Positions 50,069 to 58,916 of a stretch of DNA of 64,000 nt are shown one piece after another. The notes under the pieces are model-generated. The model did no database searches, was not told the origin of the DNA, and saw nothing but the letters and a program-made list of their open reading frames with translations. Position 1 is the stretch's first letter; each line of letters begins with the position of its first letter. Source of the stretch: Sanguibacter suarezii NBRC 16159 (GTDB taxonomy: Bacteria > Actinomycetota > Actinomycetes > Actinomycetales > Cellulomonadaceae); NCBI RefSeq assembly GCF_001552735.1, contig NZ_BCRT01000008.1, positions 124,001 through 188,000 on the forward strand. Direction: 5' to 3'. Both the position numbers and the translations under genes were made by a program.

Positions 50069-52144
50069 TCAGCTTTCCTGGATGACTGCTACGGCGCCGG
50101 GGGCGATGGTGAGGTCGCCGGTCGCGGTGGAGCCGGTGAGCAGGTCGAGGCCGGAGGCCTTGACGCTCGCCTCGGCGTCGGTGTGGTTGAGGACGAAGAG
50201 GAAGCTCGCACCGTCGGCGCCGTGGCGGCGCACCACCTCGACGCCGGCGGGCGCCTCGATCTCACCGGTCACCCCGGCGTCGGCCAGCACGGCCTCCACG
50301 AGCGCGGCGGTGCCGGCCTCCTCGAAGCGGGTCGCGGAGTACCAGGCGGAACCGGAGCCGACGGCGTTGCGGGTGACAGCCGGCAGCCCGGCGAGGGCGC
50401 CGTCGTCGTGCACCGCGACGGCCTGTGCGCCGGTCAGGTGTGTCTTCTCCGTCCACAGGTCCGCGCTGTAGGTGCCGGCCAGCGGGCCGCCGCCCGAGAC
50501 CGTCACGGTCTCGGTCGCCTGCAGGGTGTAGAACTCCTCGGTGCGCACGCCCAGCAGGTCGCGGAAGGCCCCCGGGTAGCCGCCCAGGCGCACGTGGTCC
50601 TCGGGGGTGACGATCCCGGAGAAGTACGTGACGAGCACCGTCCCCCCGCGCTCGGCCACAGCCGCGACGTTGGCCGCGTCTGCATCGCTGACCAGGTACA
50701 ACGTGGGCACGATGACAAGGTCGTAGCCGCTGAGGTCCGCCCCCGGGTGCACGACGTCGGTGCTCACCCCGCGCAGCCACAGCTGCTTGTACAGCGCCTG
50801 GGCCTGGTCGAGGTAGCGCAGCTCCTGGGTGGGGTGGGAGTCGAGCTCGCTCGCCCACCACGCCTCGTAGTCGAAGACCATCGCCACGCGTGAGCGCACC
50901 GTGGAGCCCTGGACCGGGGCGAGGTCGCGCAGCGCCTGACCTAGAGCGACGGTGTTGGCCCACACGTCCGAGTCGCGCCCGGCGTGCGGGACCATCGCGG
51001 AGTGGAACTTCTCCGCACCGGCCGCGGACTGGCGCCACTGGAAGAACATCACCGAGTCCGCCCCGCGAGCCACGTGCGCGAGGGAGTTGCGCAGCATCTC
51101 ACCGGGTGCCTTGGTGCGGTTGCGCGGCTGCCAGTTGACCGCGGACGTGGAGTGCTCCATGAGGATCCACGGTCGCCCGCCGCCGATGCCGCGGGTGAGG
51201 TCAGCCGAGAAGGCCAGCTCGATGTGGCGGTCGTCGTTGTCCGCGCCGGTGTAGTGGTCGTTGGAGATGACGTCGAGCTCGGCGGCCCAGTCGAAGTAGT
51301 CCATGCCCTTGGTGCCGGTGGACGCCATGAAGTTCGTCGTGATCGGCACGTCCGGGGTGATGGCGCGCAGCGTGTCACGCAGGTCCTGGTAGTAGCCGAG
51401 CAGAGCGCGCGAGCTGAACCGGTCGAAGTCCAGCTGCTGGGTGGGGTTGGCGTAGGTGGGGGCGGTGCGCGGGGGGAGGATGTCCTCGAAGGCGCTGTAC
51501 CGCTGGGACCAGAACGCCGTGCCCCAGGCCTCGTTGAGGGCGTCGATCGAGCCGTAGCGCTCGGCGAGCCAGGAGCGGAAGGCGGAGGCGGCGGCGTCGG
51601 AGTAGTCGCGCGGGACGTGGCAGCCGATCTCGTTGTCCACGTGCCACAGCGCGAGGGCCGGGTGGTCCTTGTAGCGCTCGGCCATGACGGTGGCCATGGT
51701 CAGCGCGTACTGGCGGAACACCGGGTGGGTCACCGCGTAGGACTGTCGTCCGCCCTGGCCCAGCACGGTCCCGTCGGCGAGCTGGGGCAGGATCTCGGGG
51801 TGGCGCGCGGTGAGCCACGGCGGCGGGCTCGCGGTCGCGGTGGCCAGGGCCACGCGGATGCCTGCGGCGTGCAGCCGGTCCATCATCTCGTCGAGCCAGC
51901 CGAACTCGTACTGGCCCTCGTCGGGCTCGAGGGTGGCCCAGGCGAAGATCGCCACCGAGACGATGTTCACCCCGGCCTCGATCATCATCTCGACGTCCTC
52001 GAGACGGGTGGCCTGGGGCCACTGCTCGGGGTTGTAGTCGCCGCCGTAGCCCAGGCCGGTCAGGCCGGTGGGCCACCCGGCGACGCCGCCGAGGGGGGTG
52101 CTGGACACAGGGGTGGCAGAGGGGTTCGCATCAGTGAGAGCCAT
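50069..52144 (-). CDS. GH42 family beta-galactosidase
   Basis: 691 aa from ATG 52144. N-terminal TIM barrel with acid/base E172 in WHVDNEIG and nucleophile E330 in ILMEHSTSAVNW; then the trimerisation domain (VAMVFDYEAWWASEL, LSGYDLVIVPTLYLV) and a C-terminal beta-domain. Cytoplasmic retaining enzyme acting on beta-galactosides or arabinogalacto-oligosaccharides. No ribosome site precedes 52144; the LacI operator lies 4-17 bases upstream, so a leaderless start or an upstream TTG (52180) are both possible. It lies just downstream of the LacI gene. Confidence 0.9.
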   Translation of the reverse strand: MALTDANPSATPVSSTPLGGVAGWPTGLTGLGYGGDYNPEQWPQATRLEDVEMMIEAGVNIVSVAIFAWATLEPDEGQYEFGWLDEMMDRLHAAGIRVALATATASPPPWLTARHPEILPQLADGTVLGQGGRQSYAVTHPVFRQYALTMATVMAERYKDHPALALWHVDNEIGCHVPRDYSDAAASAFRSWLAERYGSIDALNEAWGTAFWSQRYSAFEDILPPRTAPTYANPTQQLDFDRFSSRALLGYYQDLRDTLRAITPDVPITTNFMASTGTKGMDYFDWAAELDVISNDHYTGADNDDRHIELAFSADLTRGIGGGRPWILMEHSTSAVNWQPRNRTKAPGEMLRNSLAHVARGADSVMFFQWRQSAAGAEKFHSAMVPHAGRDSDVWANTVALGQALRDLAPVQGSTVRSRVAMVFDYEAWWASELDSHPTQELRYLDQAQALYKQLWLRGVSTDVVHPGADLSGYDLVIVPTLYLVSDADAANVAAVAERGGTVLVTYFSGIVTPEDHVRLGGYPGAFRDLLGVRTEEFYTLQATETVTVSGGGPLAGTYSADLWTEKTHLTGAQAVAVHDDGALAGLPAVTRNAVGSGSAWYSATRFEEAGTAALVEAVLADAGVTGEIEAPAGVEVVRRHGADGASFLFVLNHTDAEASVKASGLDLLTGSTATGDLTIAPGAVAVIQES

Positions 52145-52147
52145 GCC

Positions 52148-52161
52148 GGCAAGCGTATTCC
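52148..52161. promoter_or_regulatory. LacI-type operator 4 (GGAAnnCGnTTnCC)
   Basis: Minus-strand reading GGAATACGCTTGCC, between the LacI stop and the GH42 ATG. Fourth member of the set at 27790, 27844 and 42200. Confidence 0.6.
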
Positions 52162-52195
52162 AGCCCTGTGGGAAACCCAAGCGACCGCTGGTGGC

Positions 52196-53251
52196 TCAGT
52201 CCCGCCGGGGCGTGGAGTCGCGGACGATGACCTCGCCGTCCACCGGCACGACGCGCGGCTCGGGCTTGGCCGGAGACAGCGCCAGCTCGGTGACCAAGGA
52301 GCCGATGTCCGCGAGCGGCAGCCGGATGGTGGTCAGCGACGGGGTGATGTCTCGCAGGGTGATGATGTCGTCGAAGCCCGCGATCCCGACGTCGTCGGGC
52401 ACGGTCACGCCCGCGGTCCTGGCGGCGGCCATGGCGCCGACAGCCATGACGTCGTTGACCGCGAACACCGCGTCGACGTGGCCGTCACGGGCTCCGCCGG
52501 GGCGCACCCGGCCGCGCGACAGGAGCTCTTGCATGCCCTCGAAGCCGCCGTCGCGGGTGAAGGCGCAGTGCACCACGTCCTCGTCGGCGATGCTCACGCC
52601 GTGGGCGGCGAGCCCGTCCCGGAACCCGGTCAGGCGCGCGCGGGCGGTGAGGTGCCCCTCGGGGCCGGCGAGGATCGCGAAGCGCCGGTAGCCGAGCGCG
52701 TGCAGGCGGCTCGCGAGCTCGCTCGTGCTCGCCTCGTTCTCGATGGTCACGGTGTCCACCCCGAGCAGCGCCTGGCCGATCACCGCGGCGCCACCTCCGC
52801 GCGAGCGGTACTCGGCGAGGGCCTCGGTGAGTGCGGCGTTGGCCTCGGCGTCGTCGGAGCGCCCACCGGCGACGATGATCGCGCGGGCGCGCTGACGCTG
52901 CATGAGGTCGACGAAGGCGAGCTCGCGCTCGGGGTCACGATCGGTGCTGGCCAGGGTGACCACCAGCCCGGCACGCTCGGCGGCGGCGGTCACCCCCGAC
53001 GCGATGGTCGAGAAGTACGGGTCGGCGATGTCGTGGACGATGAGGCCGAGGGCCGTCGTCCGTCCGCGCGCCATGGCCTGAGCGTTGGCGTCGGGGGAGT
53101 ACTTGAGCCGCTGCGCGGCAGCGAGCACCTTCTCGCGCAGCTCGGGACGCACGGTGCGGTTCGCGCTGCCGTTGATCGCTCGGCTGGCAGTCGCCAGGGA
53201 CACGCCGGCCTCGCGTGCGACATCGCTCAGGGTGACGGTCATACGGGACAT
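52196..53251 (-). CDS. LacI-family regulator of the GH42/sugar-oxidation regulon
   Basis: 351 aa. HTH VTLSDVAREAGVSLATASRAINGSANRTV, hinge LKYSPDANAQAMARGRTTALG, sensor domain with GLIVHDIADPYFSTIASGV, IIVAGGRSDD, VDAVFAVNDVMAVGAMAAAR and VGIAGFDDIITLRDITPSLTTIRLPL. The extended operators GGAAnnCGnTTnCC are typical LacI-type half-site palindromes. Start ATG at 53251 (or 53242); TAAGAT abuts 53251, possibly a leaderless start. Likely represses the downstream GH42 gene and three other units. Confidence 0.88.
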   Translation of the reverse strand: MSRMTVTLSDVAREAGVSLATASRAINGSANRTVRPELREKVLAAAQRLKYSPDANAQAMARGRTTALGLIVHDIADPYFSTIASGVTAAAERAGLVVTLASTDRDPERELAFVDLMQRQRARAIIVAGGRSDDAEANAALTEALAEYRSRGGGAAVIGQALLGVDTVTIENEASTSELASRLHALGYRRFAILAGPEGHLTARARLTGFRDGLAAHGVSIADEDVVHCAFTRDGGFEGMQELLSRGRVRPGGARDGHVDAVFAVNDVMAVGAMAAARTAGVTVPDDVGIAGFDDIITLRDITPSLTTIRLPLADIGSLVTELALSPAKPEPRVVPVDGEVIVRDSTPRRD

Positions 53252-53272
53252 CTTAGGGCCGTCACCTGGGGA

Positions 53273-53316
53273 CCCGCTCCGCCGCCGGTGCGCAGCCCGC
53301 CGAGCGGCGGAGCGGG
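53273..53316 (-). terminator. Terminator after nhaA
   Basis: 13-bp perfect stem cccgctccgccgc/gcggcggagcggg with an 18-nt loop, 40 bases past the nhaA stop on the minus strand. Confidence 0.6.
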
Positions 53317-53355
53317 CGAGGTCTGCACCGCGGCCGTGCGGTGGTCACGCGGCGT

Positions 53356-54609
53356 TCACGCGGTGGTCGGCACCTCCCCGGAGCGCTGCTCGCGGGCCCG
53401 TACGGCGCTGCGCCAGCTGAGCAGCGCACCGCCCGCCGCCGCGGAGGTGAGGGACCCGAGGAGCACCGCGGCCTTGACCGCCTCGCTGGTCACGGTGCCC
53501 GGGTCGAAGGACAGCTCGCCGATGAGCAGCGAGACCGTGAACCCGACACCGCCCACGCAGGCCACCGCGACGACGTCGAGCCAGCGCAGCGAGGCGTCCA
53601 GGGCTGCGCCGGTGAAGGTCACCAGCAGCCAGGTGGCCAGCACGATGCCGACCGGCTTGCCGAGCACCAGGCCAAAGAACACGCCCTGCGCGGCCGGGTT
53701 GGAGGCGGCGTCGGCCAGCGCGGAGGGGGTCATCGCGACGCCGGCCGCGAAGAGGGCGAAGACCGGCACCGCGAAGCCGGCCGAGAGCGGGCGCCAGGCG
53801 TGCTCGTAGCGCTCGGCCAGCGACGTGGCCTCCCCGCCGCGGGCGAGGGCAGGCACCGTGAGCCCGAGGGCGACGCCGGCGATCGTCGCGTGGACCCCGG
53901 AGGCGTGCATGAACGCCCACGCCAGCACCCCGAGCGGGATGAGCAGCCACGGGGAGGCGCCACCGCGGCGGCGCACCAGCACGGCGAACAGGCCGATCGC
54001 CACGAAGGCCGCGAGCATCCACACGAAGCTCAGACCGTTGGCGTAGAAGACGGCGATGACGATGATCCCGAGCAGGTCGTCCACCACCGCGAGGGTGAGC
54101 AGGAAGGCACGCAGAGCCGTCGGCAGGCCCTTGCCGAAGATGGTGAGCACGGCCACCGCGAAGGCGATGTCTGTGGCGACCGGCACGGCCCAGCCGTTGG
54201 GGTCCCCGGCCGAGCTCAGGGTGTTGATCACCGAGTAGACGACCGCAGGGACGGCCATGCCGCCGACCGCGGCCAGGATCGGCACGATCGCCGTCGCCGG
54301 GCGGCGCAGCTCGCCGTCGACGATCTCGCGCTTGAGCTCGATCCCGACGACGAAGAAGAAGATCGCCAGCAGGCCGTCCGTGGCCCACTGGGCGACCGTG
54401 AGGTCCAGATGCAGGGCTGAGGGCCCGAAGGTGAGGCTGCTCAGGGCGCGGTAGCTCTCGCCGAAGGGCGAGTTGGCCCAGATCAGCGCGATGACCGCGC
54501 CTGAGAGCAGCAGGATCGCGCCGGTGTTCTCGGCGCGCAGGGTGTCGGCGAAGTTGCGCCGCCCGCCGGGGGTCATCGTCCCCAGGAGGGTCTTCGGAGG
54601 AGTGCTCAT
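53356..54609 (-). CDS. nhaA: Na+/H+ antiporter NhaA
   Basis: 417 aa, 12 membrane segments. The ion-binding Asp pair D177-D178 in LLTLAVVDDLLGIIVIAV and the TDIAF motif at 146-150 (unwound helix) match NhaA; GFTVSLLIGELSF is in helix XI. Exports Na+ for 2 H+ at alkaline pH. Start ATG at 54609 with AAGGA 5 bases upstream; ATG 54612 touches the ribosome site. Monocistronic with its own terminator. Confidence 0.92.
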   Translation of the reverse strand: MSTPPKTLLGTMTPGGRRNFADTLRAENTGAILLLSGAVIALIWANSPFGESYRALSSLTFGPSALHLDLTVAQWATDGLLAIFFFVVGIELKREIVDGELRRPATAIVPILAAVGGMAVPAVVYSVINTLSSAGDPNGWAVPVATDIAFAVAVLTIFGKGLPTALRAFLLTLAVVDDLLGIIVIAVFYANGLSFVWMLAAFVAIGLFAVLVRRRGGASPWLLIPLGVLAWAFMHASGVHATIAGVALGLTVPALARGGEATSLAERYEHAWRPLSAGFAVPVFALFAAGVAMTPSALADAASNPAAQGVFFGLVLGKPVGIVLATWLLVTFTGAALDASLRWLDVVAVACVGGVGFTVSLLIGELSFDPGTVTSEAVKAAVLLGSLTSAAAGGALLSWRSAVRAREQRSGEVPTTA

Positions 54610-54753
54610 CATCGTCCTTGAGGTGTGATCGGCGTCTGCCCGCTCGTCGTCGAGGGGCTCGCCGGTCGTCACGATAGCCCACCTCGCGGGGCCTGGATCC
54701 GGGCCTTCTGGCATGGTTGCGAGGGCTCCGGAGGTGGTATCACGCGCGGGTTG

Positions 54754-55728
54754 TCAGCTGTGACGGCCCAGCGCCTCGGCCGGTGCGATCCGCGCCAGGC
54801 TGCCCACGAAGGCCTGCACCACGGACGTGTCCTGGTCGCCGAGGCCGGCTGCGGTGAGGTCGGTGAACACCGAGCGCAGCACGTCGAGCTGAGGGGTCGC
54901 GGTGCCGGTCCGCACGGCCTCGTCGGTTGCGAAGCCGAGGTCCTTGATGAGGAACTTCGCGGCGCCCGAGGGGCTGTGGTCGTGCTCGGCGAAGCGGCGC
55001 TTCTTGACCTCGAGCATCCGTGATCCGGCGTAGCCGCCGCCGAGCAGGTCGAAGAGGGCGCCGACGTCGAGCCCGGCTCGTTCGGCGAGGACGGAGGCCT
55101 CGCCCAGGGCGAGCACCGTGGCGGCGACGATCATCTGGTTGCAGGCCTTGGCGATCTGTCCCGCGCCCAGCGGGCCCAGGTGGACCGGGGTGCCGGTGGG
55201 GCGCAGCACGGCGCAGGCCTGGGCGGCGTCGTCGTCGTGGCCGCCGACCATGACGGACAGCGTGCCGGCGCGCGCGCCCTCCTCGCCGCCGCTCACCGGG
55301 GCGTCGATCACCCGAACTCGTCCGTCGGTGCGGGAGCGGACGTCTTCGTCCAACGCGCGCAGCCCGGCGGGGGAGACCGTCGAGCAGACGACGATGAGCG
55401 CGGGGCCGGTGAGCCCGGCGAGCAGACCGTCCGCGCCGTCGAGCACGGCTGTCACGTCGGGCAGGTCCGGGACCATGAGGACCAGCGTGGGCCGCGGTCC
55501 GCGGCAGGCGGCGCCGAGCTCTCGCGCGGTGGGGTGCCAGCGCGCGCCCGCCTCCACGAGCGCCTGGGCCGAGGCCGGGCGCCGGGCGGTGACGTGCAGC
55601 TTCGCACCGGCGGGACGGGCAGCGAGGAGGTGGGCTGCCATCGGTGCGCCCATGACCCCCAGTCCTATGAAACCGATATCCGAATCGGGGAGGATGGGGG
55701 GCGTGGCGAGGTCGGTGCGGGCTGTCAT
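54754..55728 (-). CDS. 3-hydroxyisobutyrate dehydrogenase-family oxidoreductase
   Basis: 324 aa. Rossmann IGFIGLGVMGAPMAAHLL, VIDAPVSGGEEGARAGTL (conserved DAPVSGG), GAGQIAKACNQMIVA with the catalytic Lys, and LIKDLGFATDEA. This family reduces tartronate semialdehyde or oxidises sugar-acid/hydroxyacid substrates. It diverges from the TRAP/uronate locus, and the IclR operator region lies between, so it probably joins uronate metabolism (for example tartronate semialdehyde reduction). Confidence 0.87.
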   Translation of the reverse strand: MTARTDLATPPILPDSDIGFIGLGVMGAPMAAHLLAARPAGAKLHVTARRPASAQALVEAGARWHPTARELGAACRGPRPTLVLMVPDLPDVTAVLDGADGLLAGLTGPALIVVCSTVSPAGLRALDEDVRSRTDGRVRVIDAPVSGGEEGARAGTLSVMVGGHDDDAAQACAVLRPTGTPVHLGPLGAGQIAKACNQMIVAATVLALGEASVLAERAGLDVGALFDLLGGGYAGSRMLEVKKRRFAEHDHSPSGAAKFLIKDLGFATDEAVRTGTATPQLDVLRSVFTDLTAAGLGDQDTSVVQAFVGSLARIAPAEALGRHS

Positions 55729-55788
55729 GGGGTCACCGTAGCGAAGGTCTCAGTCTGGTCTCGACCCAGGCCAGACACGCCCAGCGGG

Positions 55789-55843
55789 TTGACGGAACCG
55801 AAGTTCCCCGGTCTACTGGTTCCACCCACCGGAACTTAGTTCC
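55789..55843. promoter_or_regulatory. Promoter and IclR-type operators of the uronate locus
   Basis: TTGACG (55789-55794) and TCTACT (55812-55817) form a promoter with 17-bp spacing. GGAAC-CGAA-GTTCC (55794-55807) lies inside the spacer, and GGAAC-TTA-GTTCC (55831-55843) is downstream. Paired GGAAC dyads suit IclR-family regulators; the IclR gene at 59791 is the candidate. Confidence 0.6.
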
Positions 55844-55952
55844 ATGGACGTGATGCCGACGCGGTTGTCGGATTCACCTCGGCGACGGCGCCGGTGGTCC
55901 AGGACAGTACTCGGTCTGCTCATCCCCCGGTGAGCCCACTAAGGAGTTACAC

Positions 55953-56972
55953 ATGATGCGGAACAAGGTTGTTTCGATCGTCGCCATGGCTGGCGTCTCG
56001 GCGCTCGCCCTCTCGTTGGCTGCCTGCAGCTCGGACGGCAGCGCGGACGGTGGCGGTGACACCACGGTCTTCAAGGTTGCCTTCAACCAGACCGAGTCCC
56101 ACCCCCAGTTCAAGGTGCTCGAGGCCCTCGGTGACCGGCTCAGCGAGCGCACCGACGGACGCTACGACATCGAGGTCTTCCCGAACGAGACGCTGGGCAG
56201 CCAGAAGGACACCATCGAGCTGGTGCAGGCCGGCTCGATCGACTTCTCCATGGTCTCCGGGTCCCTCCTGGAGAACTTCAACCCTGACTTCGTCGTGTTC
56301 AACCTGCCCTACGTCTTCGACAGCCAGGACCACCAGCGGGCGGTCGTCAACGACCCCGCGGTCACCGGCGACCTCTTCGCCTCGATCGAGGACAAGGGCA
56401 TCTCGGTCCAGGCCGGCTTCCACGGCGGCATCCGCAACGTGTACAACTCCGAGAAGCCGATCAACACCCCCGCCGACCTCGCCGGCATGAAGATCCGCGT
56501 CATCGAGTCCGACACCAACCTGCGCATGATGGAGCTCATGGGCGGGTCCGGGACCCCGATGGGCCAGGGCGAGGTCTACACCGCGATCCAGTCCGGCGTG
56601 CTCACCGGCGCCGAGAACAACGAGTCGATCTTCTCCAACCTCAAGCACGCCGAGATCGCGCCGTACTACTCCTACACCCGTCACCTGATGTTCCCCGACT
56701 ACCTCATCGTCAACCCCAAGACGATGGACAAGATGTCCGCCGAGGACCAGAAGGTCTTCGCCGAGGAGCTCGCCGTGGCCATCGAGGACGAGGCCGGCCT
56801 GTGGGCCGAGGAGGTCTCCTCGAGCAAGGCCGCCGCCGAGGCAGCCGGAGCGAAGTTCAACGAGGTCGACGCCGACGCCTTCCGCACCGCTCTCGCCCCG
56901 CTCATCGAGGAGAAGCTGGCCACGCAGACCAGCAAGGACCTCTACGACAATGTCCGCGCGGCGGCCGAGTAA
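55953..56972 (+). CDS. TRAP transporter substrate-binding protein (DctP type)
   Basis: 339 aa. Lipobox SLAACS (C25): membrane-anchored lipoprotein, as expected in a Gram-positive. DctP fold with GSIDFSMVSGSLLENFNPDFVVFNLPYVF, GGIRNVYNSEKPINTPADLAGMKIRV, and the Arg in MKIRV that usually binds the carboxylate. A sugar acid, here probably an unsaturated or simple hexuronate, is the likely ligand. RBS AAGGAG at 55941-55946. First of three TRAP genes. Confidence 0.92.
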   Translation: MMRNKVVSIVAMAGVSALALSLAACSSDGSADGGGDTTVFKVAFNQTESHPQFKVLEALGDRLSERTDGRYDIEVFPNETLGSQKDTIELVQAGSIDFSMVSGSLLENFNPDFVVFNLPYVFDSQDHQRAVVNDPAVTGDLFASIEDKGISVQAGFHGGIRNVYNSEKPINTPADLAGMKIRVIESDTNLRMMELMGGSGTPMGQGEVYTAIQSGVLTGAENNESIFSNLKHAEIAPYYSYTRHLMFPDYLIVNPKTMDKMSAEDQKVFAEELAVAIEDEAGLWAEEVSSSKAAAEAAGAKFNEVDADAFRTALAPLIEEKLATQTSKDLYDNVRAAAE

Positions 56973-57000
56973 TCACCCGGCTACCCGAAGAGGTCTCCTC

Positions 57001-57504
57001 ATGAAAACAGTCAAGAAGGGGCTCGACAGCGCGCTGAGCTGGTTCTGCGTCGTGCTGTTCGCCGTCCTGGTCGTCGACGTCTCCTGGCAGGTGTTCACCC
57101 GCCAGGTCCTCAACTCCCCGAGCGGGTGGTCCGAGGAGCTCGCCAAGTACGTCTTCATCTGGCTCGGCCTCTTCGGGTCAGCCCTGGTGTTCGGCGAGCG
57201 CGGTCACATCTACGTCGACTTCGCCGTCAAGAAGCTCCCCGCCAAGGTCCAGTACGTCGTCGGGCTGCTCATGCAGGTCGCGATCCTGGCCTTCGCCACG
57301 CTCGTCCTCATCTACGGCGGCTGGCAGGTCACCGAGCTGGCCTGGGACCAGAAGCTCGCGGGCCTCCCGATCGCCGTCGGACCGCTCTACCTGGCGCTGC
57401 CCATCTCCGGCGTGCTCATCGTCTTCTACACCGTCTACCACCTGGTTGGGATCCTCCGCCGCACCGAGAGTGCGGTCGAAGACGCCGAGCCGGACGTCCT
57501 TTAG
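57001..57504 (+). CDS. TRAP transporter small membrane subunit (DctQ type)
   Basis: 167 aa, four membrane segments. QVFTRQVLNSPSGWSEELAKYVFIWLGLFGSALVFGERGHIYVD is the typical DctQ core. It bridges DctP and DctM. GAGG-rich ribosome site before the ATG at 57001; spaced 28 bases after dctP. Confidence 0.88.
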   Translation: MKTVKKGLDSALSWFCVVLFAVLVVDVSWQVFTRQVLNSPSGWSEELAKYVFIWLGLFGSALVFGERGHIYVDFAVKKLPAKVQYVVGLLMQVAILAFATLVLIYGGWQVTELAWDQKLAGLPIAVGPLYLALPISGVLIVFYTVYHLVGILRRTESAVEDAEPDVL

Positions 57505-57518
57505 GGAGGGGCACACTC

Positions 57519-58823
57519 ATGGACGTCGCAGCTCTAGCAGCACTCATCCTGGTCGTCGGAGTCTTCGGGTTCCTGCTCCTGGGAGCTCCCATCTCCGTCG
57601 CGGTCGGTCTGTCCTCCGCGCTGGCCATGGTCTCCGCCCTCGGCTTCGAGAACGGCATGCTCACCTCGGCTCAGCAGATGTTCCGAGGGATCAACAACTT
57701 CTCGCTCCTGGCCATCCCGTTCTTCGTCCTCGCGGGCGTGATCATGAACAACGGCGGCATAGCCTTACGGCTGATCAACGCCGCCAAGGTCCTCGTGGGC
57801 CGCATGCCCGGGTCCCTGGCCCAGACGAACGTCGCCGCCAACGCGCTCTTCGGAGCGGTGTCCGGCTCGGCCGTCGCGGCCGTCGCCGCGGTCGGTTCCA
57901 CCATGGGACCGCTGCAGGCCAAGGAGGGGTACGACAAGAACTTCGCGGCGGCGACCAACATCGCCTCGGCTCCCGCCGGCATGCTCATCCCGCCGAGCAA
58001 CCTCATGATCGTGTACTCCCTCGTCTCGAGCACGTCGATCGCGGCGCTCTTCGTGGCTGGCTACATCCCCGGCATCCTGTGGGCTGTGACCTGCATGGTC
58101 ATCGTCTACCTCTACGCCCGCAAGCGGCCTGAGCTCAAGGTCACCGAGAAGATCAGCCTGTCCGTGCGGGCCAAGACGATCGTCGACGCCCTCCCGTCGC
58201 TGGCGCTCATCGTCGTCGTCATCGGCGGAATCCTGCTCGGGTACTTCACCCCGACCGAGGCCTCGTGCATCGCGGTGGTCTACTCCCTCGCGCTGTCCTT
58301 CATCTACCGGTCGGTCAAGGTCCGTGACCTCAAGCCGATCCTCCTGGACTCCACCCGCACCACGGCCATCGTCATGTTCCTCGTGGGTGTCTCCTCGATC
58401 ATGGGCTGGGTCATGTCCTTCGCCAAGATCCCGGCGATGGTCGCCGACGCGATGTTCTCGATCAGCGACAACCCCACGGTGCTGCTGCTCCTCATCGCGG
58501 TGGTCATGCTCGTCGTCGGCTGCTTCATGGACCCGACGCCGGCCGTGCTGATCTTCGCGCCGATCTTCCTGCCGATCGTCATGAGCTTCGGGGTGGACCC
58601 GATCCACTTCGGCATCGTGATGATCTTCAACCTCTGCATCGGCACGATCACGCCGCCGGTGGGACCGGTCCTGTTCGTCGGGGCCAAGGTGGCCAACCTG
58701 CGCATCGAAGACGTCATCCGCAGGCTCGTGCCGTTCTTCATCGCCCTGGTGGTCATGCTCCTCGTGGTGATGTTCATCCCGCAGCTCTCGCTGTGGCTCC
58801 CCAGTGTCCTCGACCTGACATAG
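57519..58823 (+). CDS. TRAP transporter large permease (DctM type)
   Basis: 434 aa, about 12 membrane segments with the DctM repeats: AIPFFVLAGVIMNNGGI, GAVSGSAVAAVAAVGSTMGPLQ, ASAPAGMLIPPSNLMIVYSLV and GTITPPVGPVLFVGAKVANL. Sodium-driven import of the DctP ligand. RBS GGGAGGGG just after the dctQ stop. Ends before a strong terminator. Confidence 0.92.
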   Translation: MDVAALAALILVVGVFGFLLLGAPISVAVGLSSALAMVSALGFENGMLTSAQQMFRGINNFSLLAIPFFVLAGVIMNNGGIALRLINAAKVLVGRMPGSLAQTNVAANALFGAVSGSAVAAVAAVGSTMGPLQAKEGYDKNFAAATNIASAPAGMLIPPSNLMIVYSLVSSTSIAALFVAGYIPGILWAVTCMVIVYLYARKRPELKVTEKISLSVRAKTIVDALPSLALIVVVIGGILLGYFTPTEASCIAVVYSLALSFIYRSVKVRDLKPILLDSTRTTAIVMFLVGVSSIMGWVMSFAKIPAMVADAMFSISDNPTVLLLLIAVVMLVVGCFMDPTPAVLIFAPIFLPIVMSFGVDPIHFGIVMIFNLCIGTITPPVGPVLFVGAKVANLRIEDVIRRLVPFFIALVVMLLVVMFIPQLSLWLPSVLDLT

Positions 58824-58837
58824 CCCGGCGACACCCC

Positions 58838-58874
58838 GCGGACCGTCCCGACCGACCCGGGCGGGACGGTCCGC
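58838..58874 (+). terminator. Terminator after the TRAP genes
   Basis: Stem gcggaccgtcccg/cgggacggtccgc (13 bp), 11-nt loop, 15 bases after the DctM stop. Suggests kduI has its own promoter. Confidence 0.7.
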
Positions 58875-58895
58875 CCCCCGCATCAACCGTCTCTG

Positions 58896-58903
58896 TATAT
58901 ATA
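58896..58903 (+). promoter_or_regulatory. AT-rich -10 element upstream of kduI
   Basis: TATATATA stands out in the GC-rich background, 13 bases before the kduI ATG, after a TG extended -10 (58894-58895). No clear -35. Confidence 0.4.
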
Positions 58904-58916
58904 GGTGAGGATCGTC

